Shown here: one piece after another, positions 24,501 to 35,484 of the stretch | Numbering within the stretch: position 1 is the stretch's first letter | How the letters are laid out: the number at the start of each line of letters is the position of its first letter | Source: Chinchilla lanigera | Taxonomy: Eukaryota; Chordata; Mammalia; Rodentia; Chinchillidae | Length of the DNA: 64,000 bases | Assembly: GCF_000276665.1 (NCBI RefSeq) | Contig: NW_004955438.1 | Span: 15,970,082 to 16,034,081 of the forward strand | Direction of reading: 5' to 3' | The notes under the pieces: generated by a model | The model's input: only the letters and a program-made list of their open reading frames with translations | Told to the model about the DNA's origin: nothing | The model's database searches: none | Program-made: the position numbers and the translations under genes

Positions 24501-24994
24501 TGGTGCAGAATAGTCATTCAACAGCATTCAATCTCCATTGATGTCAGAAACTTGTAGCAAATTAAGAAGAGAGAGGAGGAGCACCTGCAGCATGATCAAC
24601 AGCGTGTGTGAAAACCCACCGCTCGCATCTCACCCATGAGGGGCCCGGTGCCTCCCCCGAGATTGAAAACAAGACTAGGAGCTCTGCTCTCGGCACTCTT
24701 TCTCCACAGCAGAATCCCAGTAGCCCGCTCCTCCTGAGACCCACAGGATGAATGAAGGTTGGCAGGCTGTTCTCTGTCCCAGAGCCTTGTACCTCAGCCA
24801 CCTCAGCTCTACCTCTTGTCATATACAAGGACTGCAAATAGGGTTACCTGATTTCATGATGTTGACCCTGCCCTAAGTTATATTAAGAGAAATCAAATCA
24901 TTTCCAAGTTTGGGACCTTTGTAAGTTATAGGGACTTGTGACACACCTGCCCTACATAAACCTGCATGTGTGCAGCATGAAGGCTAACAACTGC

Positions 24995-25080
24995 TAATGA
25001 CATCTAGCAGGAAACTGAGGCCCAGAGAGGGTGAGTGACTGGCCCAAGATCATACAGCCAAGGCAGGAGCATAGGTGAAG
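24995..25080 (-). repeat. MIR SINE fragment
   Basis: GGAAACTGAGGCCCAGAGAG and GACTGGCCCAAGATCATACA form the reverse-strand MIR core. Confidence 0.65.
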
Positions 25081-25599
25081 AATTTTTTCACCAAAGCCAG
25101 CTTTGGTCAGTGTTGTAATGATACACCTGGAATCCCTTTCACACAAACAGCTGCTTCTGTTCCTGCGGTTGGCCGCAACCATGGGTGCAGGCTGCACCAG
25201 GCTGTGACTTGTGCAGGGCCTCATGAGGTCTCTGGCTGCTCATGGGCACAGCCTCGGTGGAGAGGTTTGGTTCCAGTGGCCGGAGGGGCTCTCTTCCCCC
25301 GGATACCTCCCATCCCAGTGTCTGCTCTGATTGTGGCTGACAGCATGCCTCAGGCCGGGCTTGGACCAGAACTGCCGCTGTGTAAGTGGGTTACATAAGT
25401 CATCTTGTCACGTCTGCGTCCCACGTCCCTAGAGACACTGCCAGGTCACTGTGTCCCCATGTAGCCGGCATGGCCTCCCTGAGTCAGGCTGGCCTTGATG
25501 GAGGAGTGTGCCCGTGGCACTGGCATAGCAGAGCCTGGGGAGGCGGGCAGGGCAGCGCTTTGGTTGACAGTTGTCAGAGGACAGCAGCCTGCAATGATC

Positions 25600-25730
25600 A
25601 CAGCTGAGGGCTCAGATCTCGCTGCCAGGATCCGATCCCAGCTCTGCCATCTCCTAACTGTGGGACCACAGGCAAGTTTCTTAGCAGGACTGTACCTCTG
25701 TTTAAATCTTTATTAAGAGCATAAGCCTGG
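25600..25730 (+). repeat. MIR SINE fragment
   Basis: CCCAGCTCTGCCATCTCCTA and TGTGGGACCACAGGCAAGTT follow the MIR pattern. Confidence 0.6.
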
Positions 25731-28440
25731 CACCCAGGTAGGGCAAATGACTTAATATGTCCTCTGTCTTTGGTTCCTGGGTCAAGCAGAACCTCTCACT
25801 CCCAGGATCTGGGATCAGAGGAGCATGGAGCCAAAATCAAGGGTGCTCTGCAGTGACCCTGGTCAGGGAGGGAGAGATTGCCACCCCAGCTCTTTGAGTT
25901 CTTTGGCTTGAGTCAGCTTAGCTCACTAGCTTTTGCAGAACTCTCCAGAACCAAGGCATGATGTGAACAGGAAACGTCCTCCTAGATTTTAAATGATCCA
26001 TGGCCCTTAAGAATTGCAGAGAATCTGTCACTGAGCACGTCGCAGAAGCCACGAGCGCCCCTCACCGGCCCCGCTCAGTGCCTGGGACATCCCAGTCCCT
26101 GGAGTCACGGACCAGCCAAGAGCCAATCTCCCCACTCTTCTGGAGCTCACCTGCGCAGACCAGGAAAAACTATAACAGAACAATACAGGGAGCAGCTGCT
26201 TTCGGTGCACTGGATAAATGCTATTCAGTGGCATGGGTAACGTATTTAACGCACGAGACATTGAGTAAGAAGTTGCTCTGTGCCAGGCGCTGGTAGGGGG
26301 TCAGATTACAAAGGTCCTTCTGTGCTTAGCTAAGGAGATTAGACTTCATCTTGGAGGCTATGGACACAGGGATGAGAGAGGGTGTCGTGAGTTTTCTGGG
26401 AGTTGGCAGGAGGCTTCCTGGAGGAGATGTATGTGCTGCGTGTTGACGAAGCCCAAAGGCACGGGGTTGGCCGAGATGCACCCAAAAGTGAAGAGGTTTG
26501 ACACTTGTCTGAGTATGTCACTAACAGAAAGTAGGGAAAATGACTTCCTCTCTGCCGAGACCCAGGACCAGAGTGAGAGAAGGGCCGTGGAAGAGAAGGA
26601 CCATCCAGGGCAGATGGCTCTTTCCGCCTGTCTGTGCAGCCCATCAGAAACTCCAGAGGAGCTCCGTCTATGAAGAGCTGGCCCCCTTGGGCCAGGTTCT
26701 CAGGCCGCCGTTCCTCCAGCCATTCCTCTCCTGATGGCCCCAAGCCCAGGCTCCAGGGCCTTGAGCCGGAAGCTGAGAGCCATGTGCTACCATCAACATG
26801 GAAGACCTGAACACAGAGCTTGGGTAGAAAACCTGGCCCCTGAGGCCTTCAAGTCAGTGGGCTTGGGCAGTGCCTGGCCCTCAAGAGGAACTTCAGGAAG
26901 CCATGTGTGGGGTCGACTTTGCATATAGAGCTGGCTTCGAGTTCTGCCAGCTGTAAGCTGTAAGGCCTTGGGAAAGTAGATGGCCACAAAGACACCTGTC
27001 CTAGGTCAGGTGAGACTTTCTACAGGAAGTCTTTGGATGTGGCTTGTGGCACATAGTAGGTCCCCAGCAGTTTGCAACAGTTCCATTCCTCTTTCTTCTC
27101 TTTTCTTCCTTTCCTCAAAAAGTGTTTGGAGGAAGAAGAGTGTGCACTAAGAGCTCTGGAGAAACTTCCTAAGGCCACACTTGACTCCCAGGAGTTCCCC
27201 TGACCCAGGGTATGGACTGCTGTTGGCTGAGAAATAAGGAGCTGGCACCCCAAGAAGGCCGAGTGGACTGCAGGTGCAGGGTCTGGCAGGAAACAGGTCT
27301 GGTAGTGAGGCTGGAGAATGTCTCAATGCTCTAGGAAGGAAGGTGTTCAGAGAGAGGGTCCGGCGTGACCCAGGCAGGGTGCGGAAGGCTGGGCCGGGTG
27401 CGGCCGGGCCTACTGAAGTCAGCTCCCAGCCGAGCTCGATGGAGCAGGCAGCTGAGAAGTGAGTGCTGGGTTCCAGGATGTGTGAGCCCCAGGCTGCTCA
27501 CACTGGTCCCATGCCTTGGTCAGCAGGGAGTTGTGAGGGGAGCCTAACCTGCTGACCAGAGGACGTCAGGACAGTGATCTCTCCAGGAGAGTGTGCTGGG
27601 CAGCTTGGAGCGGAAATGACGTTGCCTGCCTGTCCCAGACATGTGGGCTGAGCTGTGCCGCAGAAACCTCCAGGTCTCTGGAGCCCAGCTCTCCACTTCT
27701 CCAAGGCTGCTGCAGTGAGGGTGACTGTCAGCGCATGTGACAGCTCTCCATCCTGGACACTCCGGTCCAGTACCCCTACGCCTCGGCTTGTGCATGTGCA
27801 CCCCACAGCAGCAGGGGTGGGGTGTAGAGGGTCGCTCGCTGCTCATCAGCCCTGGGTCATCTTCTCCAAAGGAGGGACCCACGGGCCAGATGGGAGGTGG
27901 CTTGGGGTCAGGCCACCTTGGGCAAGTGCCTCATCCCCACAGCAGCTGTGTCCTGGCCAGTGGGAGTGGGTGCATCTTGCGCCAGTGCCCCCGAGTCTGG
28001 GGAGGGGACCTCAGGGAGGAGTCCTTGGTGTTTAGGTCCTGCTATGGGGTGGGAGAGTGGAAGCTGGAATACCAGCCCCTTGGCCAGTGGAGGGGCGCAG
28101 ACGAAGGCGGTGGAAGGAAGGCGGAAAGGAGGAATGGGAGGAGGGAGAGCCAAGGGAAAAGTCGAGGGACGGGAGAGGATCCGCCTCTCTGGCTGGCACG
28201 GAGGCCTCGCCCATGAGCGTTTCGCAGGCACCTCCCTCACCGTCGCTGGCCTCACCTTCCCTCCAGCCAGTGGTGGGCAGGGCCAGCGCCGGCTCTGGGC
28301 TCCCTCGCCTGCTCGGAGTGAGTGGCCCTGCTTGCAGCCACGCCGGCGTTGGCACGGTGACAGTAGCCAAGTGTGCAAACTTGTGCCATTGTCCGCAGGC
28401 CAGGGGGAGCCATGGAGACTGGCTAATATGACACAGGAAA
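25731..28440. other. Intergenic sequence without recognised features
   Basis: GC rises towards 28 kb, giving several overlapping open frames (to 184 codons at 27897-28451, +). None resembles a known protein or has splice support. Confidence 0.5.
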
Positions 28441-28640
28441 ATGTTTGCTGATGGCAATTCTATGGGCTTTGTCCACCTCTTTCTTCATCATGACGACTCG
28501 ATTTAAGTCCCTAACTGTTTGATTACAAATGCAAGGGGCCGTGCAACGCCAACCTTTTGTCCGGCCGCGCTGAATGGGCAATTCAGGCTTTGTGCAGCTC
28601 AATTGAGGAAGCAAACATAAAGACAAGATTCCTGAGAGCT
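28440..28640. promoter_or_regulatory. Candidate conserved element upstream of FAM181A
   Basis: A compact non-repetitive block with moderate GC between GC-rich flanks. It holds SOX-like CTTTGT twice (near 28470 and 28590), an octamer-like ACAAATGCAA near 28530 and TCAATTGAGG near 28600. It sits about 600 bases upstream of the CpG-rich promoter block. The function is inferred. Confidence 0.35.
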
Positions 28641-29006
28641 CCGGCTCCCTTCCCATGGATATGCCAGCACCCCGTTAGCGAGTCCTTCCTGGCTACCTTT
28701 CGCCACATCAGTGCACCTCCCCAACCTCACCGGCCCTCCCGCACCCCATTCCTGGGGGTCCTGGAGCAAGAGTGGTGGACAGGGGGAAAGAGAGACAAAG
28801 CCAGACACAGGGACGAGAGACCGAGAGAGCCACTCAAGGCTCAAGGACAGCGGGGAAAGCAACCCGCCCCAGCTTACCCGTCCGATTGTCTGTCTGCACT
28901 GGAGCATGGCAGCTGTAGGCCTGGAGTCTTTCGGGGAGGTTTGCAAGCCCGTTTCCACCGGGCCCAGCCCCTCCTCAGTCTTGGACATTCTACACTCCTG
29001 GATGCG

Positions 29007-29007
<1 letters not shown>

Positions 29008-29041
<34 letters not shown>
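29008..29041 (+). repeat. (CA)n microsatellite
   Basis: About 16 CA units, just upstream of the presumed FAM181A promoter. Confidence 0.97.
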
Positions 29042-29169
29042 CCCCCTCGAGAAACCAGGGAACCGAGGTCAAGGGGAGGAGGGGCCTGGAGGCCGAAGAG
29101 AGTGGGGCTGAGGGTAGAAATTTACCGGGAAATGATTGCATTTGGGAGCTGTCTTTTTTGTGATGGTCC

Positions 29170-29470
29170 CCATGGTGACAATTTGTGACGGCAAAGAATG
29201 TGGGAACGGGGCGCCGCCGCCTGATTGGGATGCTTTGTATCTGGAGAGGCGCTCCTGATTGGCCTAAGGGCCCCCCAGCCCTGGGAGTTGTCCTCCATTC
29301 AGCCCACTCAAGGGCTGCCCCGCGCTCCCTCGGCGGCGCGGAGATCGGACGGTCGGGCCTGCCTAGGTCTGCGGTGGGGAACCTGCCGGCCACGTCTGTC
29401 GGCGGCGGGCCCGGCCCGCACCTCCGGTCAGTGTGGAGGCCCGGCTGCGGGCTGCCTGGGTGAGGGGCGA
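29170..29470 (+). promoter_or_regulatory. FAM181A: CpG-rich block, likely FAM181A promoter and first exon
   Basis: The stretch is GC-rich with many CpG dinucleotides (for example 29205-29220, 29320-29360 and 29388-29420), unlike the flanks. Two ATTGG (CCAAT-type) boxes lie at about 29223 and 29258. A GT donor-like site (CCTGG|GTGAGG) falls at 29459/29460, which would end a first exon and join the acceptor near 30125. No TATA box is evident. The exon boundaries are inferred and need transcript data. Confidence 0.5.
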
Positions 29471-30107
29471 GGAGCAGGCTGGGGCCTGGGGGAGGGGCAT
29501 AGTGCTGTGGGTGGTGGCCCAGGAGGCATGAAATTGCTGCAGATGCTTCTACCAGGGAGTCCCTGCTGCCCACAGCCTGAAAGCAGCCGCGAGGCAGGTC
29601 TCGATTAAGTGCTAGACAGGGGTCCTGCCTGGTCCTGCGTGAGAGTTGGGGGTGGAGCGTGGGGCCGAGGAGGGGGGCGGGGTGGTGGGAGGGGGCGGCC
29701 ACCACCGGGCAGGAAAGGGGCTTGGCCTTCTGCAAAGTGGAGCAGTTGTCTCCGCTCAGAAAAGAAAAAGACCTTGCTGGCAAGTGGTGCGCTTTGGCGT
29801 GTGGGAGATGTGGCGGCCGGGAGCGCAGCCCGTTGGTGCCACTTGTAGCTGGGTCGCCTTGGGTCAGCTTGCTTGACCTCTCTAAGCCTTAGCTGCAAGA
29901 AGAGGGCAGCACCCCGGAAGGCTCATGGGGCTGTTGGCTCCCGCGGCATCACAGGTGCTCAGGGACCCTTCTGCCTTAAGCGGGCGTCCCATCACCCAGG
30001 GCTCCGTTCCAGGCTGAGGGGTGGTGGGTGGGGGGCACCGTCTGCATCCAGGCTGGGTGGCCTTTGGGGGAGAGGGGTGGGTGTGGCTGCTCGAAGAGAC
30101 TCCAGCG

Positions 30108-30125
30108 GCCTATCCTGTCCCCCAG
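30108..30125 (+). other. FAM181A: Probable splice acceptor of the FAM181A coding exon
   Basis: A pyrimidine-rich stretch ends in CCCCCAG at 30125, about 86 bases before the start codon. The family is known to have at least one upstream exon, so the coding exon probably begins at 30126. A second AG five bases on is an alternative. Confidence 0.5.
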
Positions 30126-30180
30126 GTCAGCCCCGCACTCTCCTCGGAGTTGCCTGCCCCCCGAAGAGCGCACCCTCTTC

Positions 30181-30228
30181 ATGGAAAGCCCCATGCAGTG
30201 GCCCCCTGGTGATGGCATCCGACAGTGA
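30181..30228 (+). other. Short upstream ORF overlapping the FAM181A start codon
   Basis: An ATG at 30181 opens 15 codons that end in TGA at 30226-30228, 17 bases inside the FAM181A coding region in another frame. A second in-frame ATG lies at 30193. The first ATG has T at -3 and G at +4, a middling context. Ribosomes that use it would bypass the main start, so it could lower FAM181A translation. It lies in the mature 5' leader if the acceptor near 30125 is used. Confidence 0.5.
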
Positions 30229-31087
30229 TGTGAAGATGCTGCTGAATTTTGTGAACCTGGCCTCCAGTGACATCAAGGCAGCCCTGGACAAGTCCGCGCC
30301 CTGCCGCCGCTCTGTGGACCACCGCAAGTACCTGCAGAAGCAGCTCAAACGCTTCTCGCAGAAGTACTCCCGGCTCCCGCGGGGCCTTCCTGGCAGGGCT
30401 GCCGAGCCTCACCTGAGAAGGGGGCCTGAAGACCACCCCGGGCAGCTGCCCCTCCATCCCTCAGTCCCTTGTGGCCCCGATCCCAGCCCTGGCGGGGGTG
30501 GGGGCTGCAAGGAGAAGGCTCTGGGGAGTCCCTTCGGGGAGGAATGTCTTTCCAAGGAGCAGGGCCCAGAAGCTGCCAAGCCTGGCCAGGTGCCCATGAG
30601 GAAAAGACAGCTGCCTGCTTCCTTCTGGGAAGAGCCGAGGCCCACCCACAGCTACCCCATGGGGCTGGAGGGGCTACCGGTCATCAGGGAGGGACCTCCC
30701 TACGAGAGTAAAAAGAATTGCAAGGGCTTGGAGTCTGTGGTGCCTGAGGCCGCCCCAGGGCCCATGTCCCCAAGGGCACTGGTTGACAAGGAGCCACTCA
30801 AGATGCCCGGGGTCTCTTTGGTGGGCAGTGTTGATGCTTGGAGCTGCTGCCCCTTCCAGTACCATGGACAGCCCATCTACCCTGGTCCTCCAGGGGCCCT
30901 GCCTGCAAGCCCCATCCCGGGCCTGGGCCTGTGGAGGAAAAGCCCGGCTTTGCCTGCAGAGCTGGCCCACTTCTGCGAGCACGTGGATGGCCCAGGGCAG
31001 AAGGTGTACAGACCTGTTGTTCTGAAGCCCATCCCCACCAAGCCGACTGTTCCCCCACCCATTTTCAATGTCTTTGGCTACCTCTAG
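30212..31087 (+). CDS. FAM181A: FAM181A protein, single main coding exon, 291 residues
   Basis: Recognised as FAM181A from its conserved N-terminus (residues 1-60, with VNLASSDIKAALDKSAPCRR near residues 14-33 and a basic KQLKRFSQKY stretch at 43-52), the motif MRKRQLPASFWEEPR at residues 129-143, and the C-terminus ending IFNVFGYL. The human short form is about 292 residues, so this copy is full length. The 129-143 motif has the pattern of the YAP omega-loop that binds TEAD transcription factors (Met, Arg, Leu-Pro, Ser-Phe and a second aromatic at matching positions), and FAM181A and FAM181B are published TEAD interactors. A glycine run lies at 94-98, and most of the rest is proline-rich and probably disordered. 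The start was chosen because MASDSDVKMLLNF matches the family start and has G at -3 and +4. The frame stays open upstream to 29873, so a longer isoform joined to an upstream exon is possible. The gene converges on ASB2, as in human. Confidence 0.96.
   Translation: MASDSDVKMLLNFVNLASSDIKAALDKSAPCRRSVDHRKYLQKQLKRFSQKYSRLPRGLPGRAAEPHLRRGPEDHPGQLPLHPSVPCGPDPSPGGGGGCKEKALGSPFGEECLSKEQGPEAAKPGQVPMRKRQLPASFWEEPRPTHSYPMGLEGLPVIREGPPYESKKNCKGLESVVPEAAPGPMSPRALVDKEPLKMPGVSLVGSVDAWSCCPFQYHGQPIYPGPPGALPASPIPGLGLWRKSPALPAELAHFCEHVDGPGQKVYRPVVLKPIPTKPTVPPPIFNVFGYL
30596..30640 (+). other. FAM181A: YAP-like omega-loop TEAD-binding motif in FAM181A
   Basis: Codons 129-143 read MRKRQLPASFWEEPR. Human YAP has Met-x-x-Arg-x-Leu-Pro-x-Ser-Phe-Phe at residues 86-96, and the same spacing is present here with Trp for the second Phe. 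In YAP this loop docks into a surface pocket of TEAD. The match is seen in sequence; binding by this protein is inferred from the family. Confidence 0.85.
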
Positions 31088-31497
31088 CTAGGCTGCAGGG
31101 CCTGGGCCGCCTCCTCCAGCCTGCAGGACATCGGGGACCCAAGGAGCTGTCTTTGGGAGGAGGGGGCTGTGCAGAGGCATGGCCTGGGCATTCCAAATGC
31201 CCCTTCCCTTTGTGCGTTCTGAGGGCAGTCTTGGGGCGGGGGCTTCTCAGGCAGTCACCAGCTCAGCCCCTGCAGCCTTGGGGCTGGGCTCAGCCGGCTT
31301 CACTGCAGCCTGGCTGGAGTCCAGCAGACCCTTCCCTGTCCCTGTGCAGACCGCGGGCAGTGGGACCTGGCCCGGCCCACCAGCCACCCAAATGTCACGT
31401 ACACACCCACTGTTTAAGCCAATTTCAGTTGTTGTTCTTTTTGTTCTTTGTAAATATTAAGAAGGTTGATAGAATAAAGACATTTCTTTTTGCAGTT
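31088..31497 (+). other. FAM181A: FAM181A 3' untranslated region
   Basis: About 410 bases follow the TAG stop at 31085-31087. The region ends just after a canonical AATAAA signal, and its last part is AT-rich, unlike the GC-rich coding exon. The exact cleavage site is estimated. Confidence 0.7.
31473..31478 (+). terminator. FAM181A: FAM181A poly(A) signal AATAAA
   Basis: A canonical AATAAA hexamer lies 386 bases after the stop codon, with a T-rich stretch after it. Cleavage is expected 10-25 bases downstream. Confidence 0.75.
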
Positions 31498-31698
31498 TCC
31501 ACATCTCGGGTGTCATGCAGTGAAACGGTCCCCAGGCCCATGAAGTCCTGGCCGTGCCCAGGATGAAGGCTGCTTAGTGGGGAAGCCAAGAGTAGCTGGA
31601 GACGTCTGGGTGACGTCTGGGGCCAGGCTCTGTTCAAAGAAAGGTGGGTGGGCAGGGAAGGACTTCCTCACACATGTGTCAGAAGACAGAGGCCGGAG

Positions 31699-31801
31699 GG
31701 GCAGGGGATTTAGCTCAGCGGCACAGCGCCTGCCCGGCAAGTGCAAGGTCGTGAGTTTGATTCCCGGTACCGGGAAAAAACAAAAACAAACAAACAAACA
31801 A
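31699..31801 (+). repeat. ID-type SINE between the two genes
   Basis: ID body with a (CAAA)n-rich tail. AGAAGACAG flanks it at 31681-31689 and 31802-31810, about ten bases before the recognisable body on the 5' side. Confidence 0.9.
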
Positions 31802-31994
31802 AGAAGACAGGCTGGGCAGTCCCAGTGCTGGAGGACCTGAGCTACTCCGGATCTACGGAAGGTGGAGCTATAGGTCTGGCTCTGCTGTGTGTCTCAGCAA
31901 GGAAGCCCTTCCCAAACCTGGTCAGAGGGAAAATTAGGCCAGCCAGGAGTTCAATCCCTTGTGGACAAAATGGGTAGTTTGGGGTTTTGTCCAA

Positions 31995-32200
31995 TTTTTT
32001 TTTTTTTTTAATGGCTCTGGAAATTGGACCCAGGGCCTTTGCACTGAGCTACACCCCTAGCCCTTTCTAAAACTTTTTTTATTTTGAAGAAAGCTCTCAC
32101 TAAGTCACTAAGGTGTCCTGGTTGAGCTTGAACTTTTGATCTTCTTGCCTTAGTCTCCCAGAGTGCTGGGGCCACAGGTGTGTATCTTCACATCCGGCCC
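31995..32200 (-). repeat. Fused B1 plus ID-like SINE, reverse orientation
   Basis: The reverse complement gives a B1 body starting GGGCCGGATGTGAAGATACA and an ID-like end with an A-run at 31995. Confidence 0.8.
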
Positions 32201-33140
32201 ATCCCTCTTTTAAGCACAGTCTTTATTTCTGTGTCCACAGATAAAAAAACAAAACAAAAAACCCCACAGGAACCAAAACACAAAAACACCAAAGCACCAA
32301 AGCTACATTAGATCCCTGGTTTCATGATGGAGGTTCCCAGGCCTGGGAATATTCCAGCACCTGTGGATGGGATGGTGAGGCTTCTGCCTGGGACAGAGCA
32401 CAGAGCGGGGGGCGCCAGGGGCAGGGAGCTGCCCTGAGCTTTTCCCTGAGTGGGCCAGACTGGCAAAGCCGCTGCGAGGGCCTCCCCTGCTCCATGTCCC
32501 AGGTCGCTCTGCAGACAGAGGCTGGGCCCGTGGGGTGCAGAGCTATTCAGTTGATCAGAACAGTCCTCACATCTCAGCTTGGTGCAGGGGCCAGCCTGGC
32601 TGGAGACCCTGTGCCTCAACCAGCTGCAGGATGCTGGATAAGCTAGTCCCTGCTCTGGGCTGTCTCGCCTCATCTGTAGAGGGCTAAGGTCCAGTGCACC
32701 AACCTCTTCTGCACCCCAGGATCTCTCCTTTGGATCTTTCCTGTCAATAGAAGGTCAAAGATGAGCAGCTAGCTGCCCAGGGCCCCTCTGTCCTGCTGTT
32801 TTCTTCCTAGATGCCCCTGGAGGAGGGAGTCCCCTAGAGCAGCAGCTCGCTCATGGGAAGCAGATGGGCTTCTGGTGAATTAAATCCCATGGCATCAGAA
32901 GACTTCAGAGCCACAGAGGCTGGTGTGGCACAGTCAGAACTGTTCTGAGTAACTGTCTGCACACGGGAGGGGCGAGATCCTCACCCTGCACTGCCCACCA
33001 CGGACCTCTTGGTCTTACAGAGTGCTAAGGGGGCTGGATGAAGCCTGCACTCCCCTTTACCCTCCTGTGTCTCATCATGCAGGCCCTCCAAAACCAGCCT
33101 TTTAACCTCCAAGCTGTCAGCAAACCTGCTTGCTGGCCTT
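32201..33140. other. Unique sequence between the genes
   Basis: An AAAAC-rich stretch at 32246-32300, then unique DNA. No gene is supported. Confidence 0.5.
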
Positions 33141-33215
33141 ATCCAACCAGTTGTACGATCTTGAGCAAATTATTTAAACTTTCTGTGCCACAATTTTTTT
33201 ATCCATAAAATGTGG
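33140..33215 (+). repeat. MIR SINE fragment
   Basis: CTTGAGCAAATTATTTAAAC and CTGTGCCACA...ATAAAATG keep the MIR order. Confidence 0.5.
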
Positions 33216-33723
33216 CCAGTCACAGACCTGATGCAGGAGCTGTTGAGGTGGGTACGCATGCCTGGTACCCTGCACCACACACATGCTCCCAAGTGGCGCC
33301 AGCCGGAGTCGCCCCTCCTCCATGGTTTTGTGGTGGTGCCCATAGGCCCATGCTGATGGTTTAAATGTTTATAAATGTGCCGCTCACGGTGATGGGGATC
33401 CTGGACCATCCAACCAATCACACTCCCTGAAGAACTCAACTTCAATAGGCGTGTCTTCCTGAGTGGCTGCCTGAGCCCAGCCCTGCTGGACTTCTGACAC
33501 CAGCTTGTCCCTGCTGAGGTTCAGCTTCCCCAAAGGACAACCACAGTTCCATTTGCTGCAAAGTTGGGAGGCTTCTCTTCAAAGCAGAAACCCTAAGACT
33601 GTACCCTACACAAGCCCCTGGCACTGGTTCCCCAGTGTGGAAACCATTGGAAAAACATCCCCACATGCCTAGGAAAGCTTTGGTATAAAAAACAAAGAGA
33701 CAGACAAACAGAAAACAGCCCAG

Positions 33724-33804
33724 GGCCGGGCATATAGCTCAGCGGCACAGTGCTTGCCCAGCAAGGGCAAGGTCCTGAGTTCGATTTCTGGTACCAAAAA
33801 AAAA
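33724..33804 (+). repeat. ID-type SINE with perfect 14-base target duplication
   Basis: AGAAAACAGCCCAG lies at 33710-33723 and again at 33805-33818. The body is more diverged (CATATAGCTCA, GATTTCTGGTACC) than the other young copies. Confidence 0.92.
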
Positions 33805-33818
33805 AGAAAACAGCCCAG

Positions 33819-34978
33819 TAGTAGCAGCAGGTACATAGTTCACCAGAAAGTGAGCTGGTATGGTTCAAAGTAAAAAACAAGGGCAGCCAGGGCCTCCCAC
33901 TCGCTCAGTCTCCAATTCCATCCCAAGCCAGGCCTGCTTCCTGCATGAAACGGAATCATTGCCAGCCTTCCTGGGTGGCAAGTGTTCTGCCACGCTGTGC
34001 GGCCCTCTGAGGCTGGAGACCTCGTTGGGCTGGATCATTGGGCAGTGGGAGGTGGCAGTCCCTGTAGAGGGTGATGGCTGTCATTCCCCTTAATATGGAC
34101 CACAGGCAGCACTGGAGCATTGACCAACCAGGACTGATCCACTGGGGCAGGCCCTGGGCCAAGTTTAGCTGTTGCATCATGGGGAGGTAGGGCAGGGACC
34201 TAAGAACGTCACAGCTGTGAAGGGCACATTGGAGGCGGCCCCCCTATGCCATGAGCCATTGGTAGATGTATCTCATCAGCACCCAAAGAACCCAATGCAC
34301 CCTGGCCTGGAGTCAGCGCTCCCCCACTGGCCCAGCTGCTTATATTCTGAAGGTTAGAAACTACCCTTAACCTTGCTGAAGACCCTACCAGATTTTTGCA
34401 CTGGTCCAGGTGCAGGATCTGAGCAAGGTGGCCTGCTCTGGTGTGGCTACAGAGTGGCTCAGGGTGCAATGGCTTTAACTACACATGCAAAGTGAACACT
34501 GATAAATCACTGCAACTCTCATGAAAACAGGGTGTGCTAGGTCTCAGGCCAGGGACCCAGAGACCTGCAAGCAAACGCTGTGACAGCGGTGAACATCACT
34601 TCTCACCGCCCCACCTGGAAATGAGATGCTGCTCCTGCCTGGCTCATCCCGCAGAACGCCTCGGGTCAGGGTTTCGAACCTTTGCAAGAGCTGACCACGG
34701 ACCTCCCTCCAGCACCGTTTCTCGCAGCAGCTGGGGCTAACTTTTCCCCCCAACAATATTTAAATTTTGCAGCAGAACAGGGGTGAGCAGGAGTGCTGGG
34801 AAATTAGTGTGTAGGTAACCCCAGGTGTCAGGAGACTTGCGGGCACAGACACCTTCCTTGTCACGAAGTCCCTGTTTCCATGGTGATCTAACCAGGAAGG
34901 AAAAGCAGCTGGGTAGTCAGGCGTCTCCTGGTCAAGGAAGGACCCTCTCGGAAGTTCTTTCCGAAGCACAATGCCATC
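33819..34978. other. Unique sequence between the genes
   Basis: Nothing recognisable beyond short, patternless open frames. Confidence 0.5.
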
Positions 34979-35351
34979 GTTTGGATCATAAATGTCTCCC
35001 AAAACCTCAGGTACTGAAGGCTTGGTACCTAGCTGTGGTCCTGCTGGGGGATGATGGGAACTTTAGGAGGTGAGACCCGGATGACAGTAGGTCGTAGGAC
35101 GCATCCTGTGCAGGTGGTACTGGGACACTGGCCTCTGTCACTGTCACTCGTCTCTGTCTCTGTCTGTCTCTCTTTGCTTCCTAGCCACTATGAAGTGGGC
35201 ATCTTTGCCCTGCCATCCACTGCCCACCACAAGCCCAAAGCAACAGGGCCATGGACAGAAATCTTTGCAACTATGAGCCCAAATTAATTTTCCTTCCTTT
35301 AAGCTATTTATCTCATGTATTTTGTCCCAGCAACAGAAAACTGCCTAACAC
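34979..35351 (+). mobile_element. ORR1/MT-like LTR next to the ASB2 3' end
   Basis: It begins GTTTGGATCATAAATGTCTC and ends TTTTGTCCCAGCAACAGAAA then CTGCCTAACAC, the standard end of this LTR group. It is a solo LTR, about 130 bases beyond the predicted ASB2 cleavage site. Confidence 0.75.
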
Positions 35352-35484
35352 ACCCACCACAGATGCCAGATTCAGGGGTCTACATGTCTTGTGCACCCCC
35401 TGCTCAGCTCTGTCATCTGTCTGCCAGGAGCAAAGCCGAGGACCTCAGGCCTTGAAGTCTGACGAGAAGGACGTGGCTGCACAG

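Noticed and set aside
1..28400. PRIMA1, the next gene in human order
   Set aside because: None of its expected features (a proline-rich stretch followed by one membrane segment) was found in the window; in human it is far upstream.
28599..29783. 394-codon open frame on the - strand upstream of FAM181A
   Set aside because: It crosses a (CA)n repeat (giving a Cys/Val run), a CpG-rich promoter-like block and a GC-rich tract with few stops. No recognisable domain or splice structure was seen.
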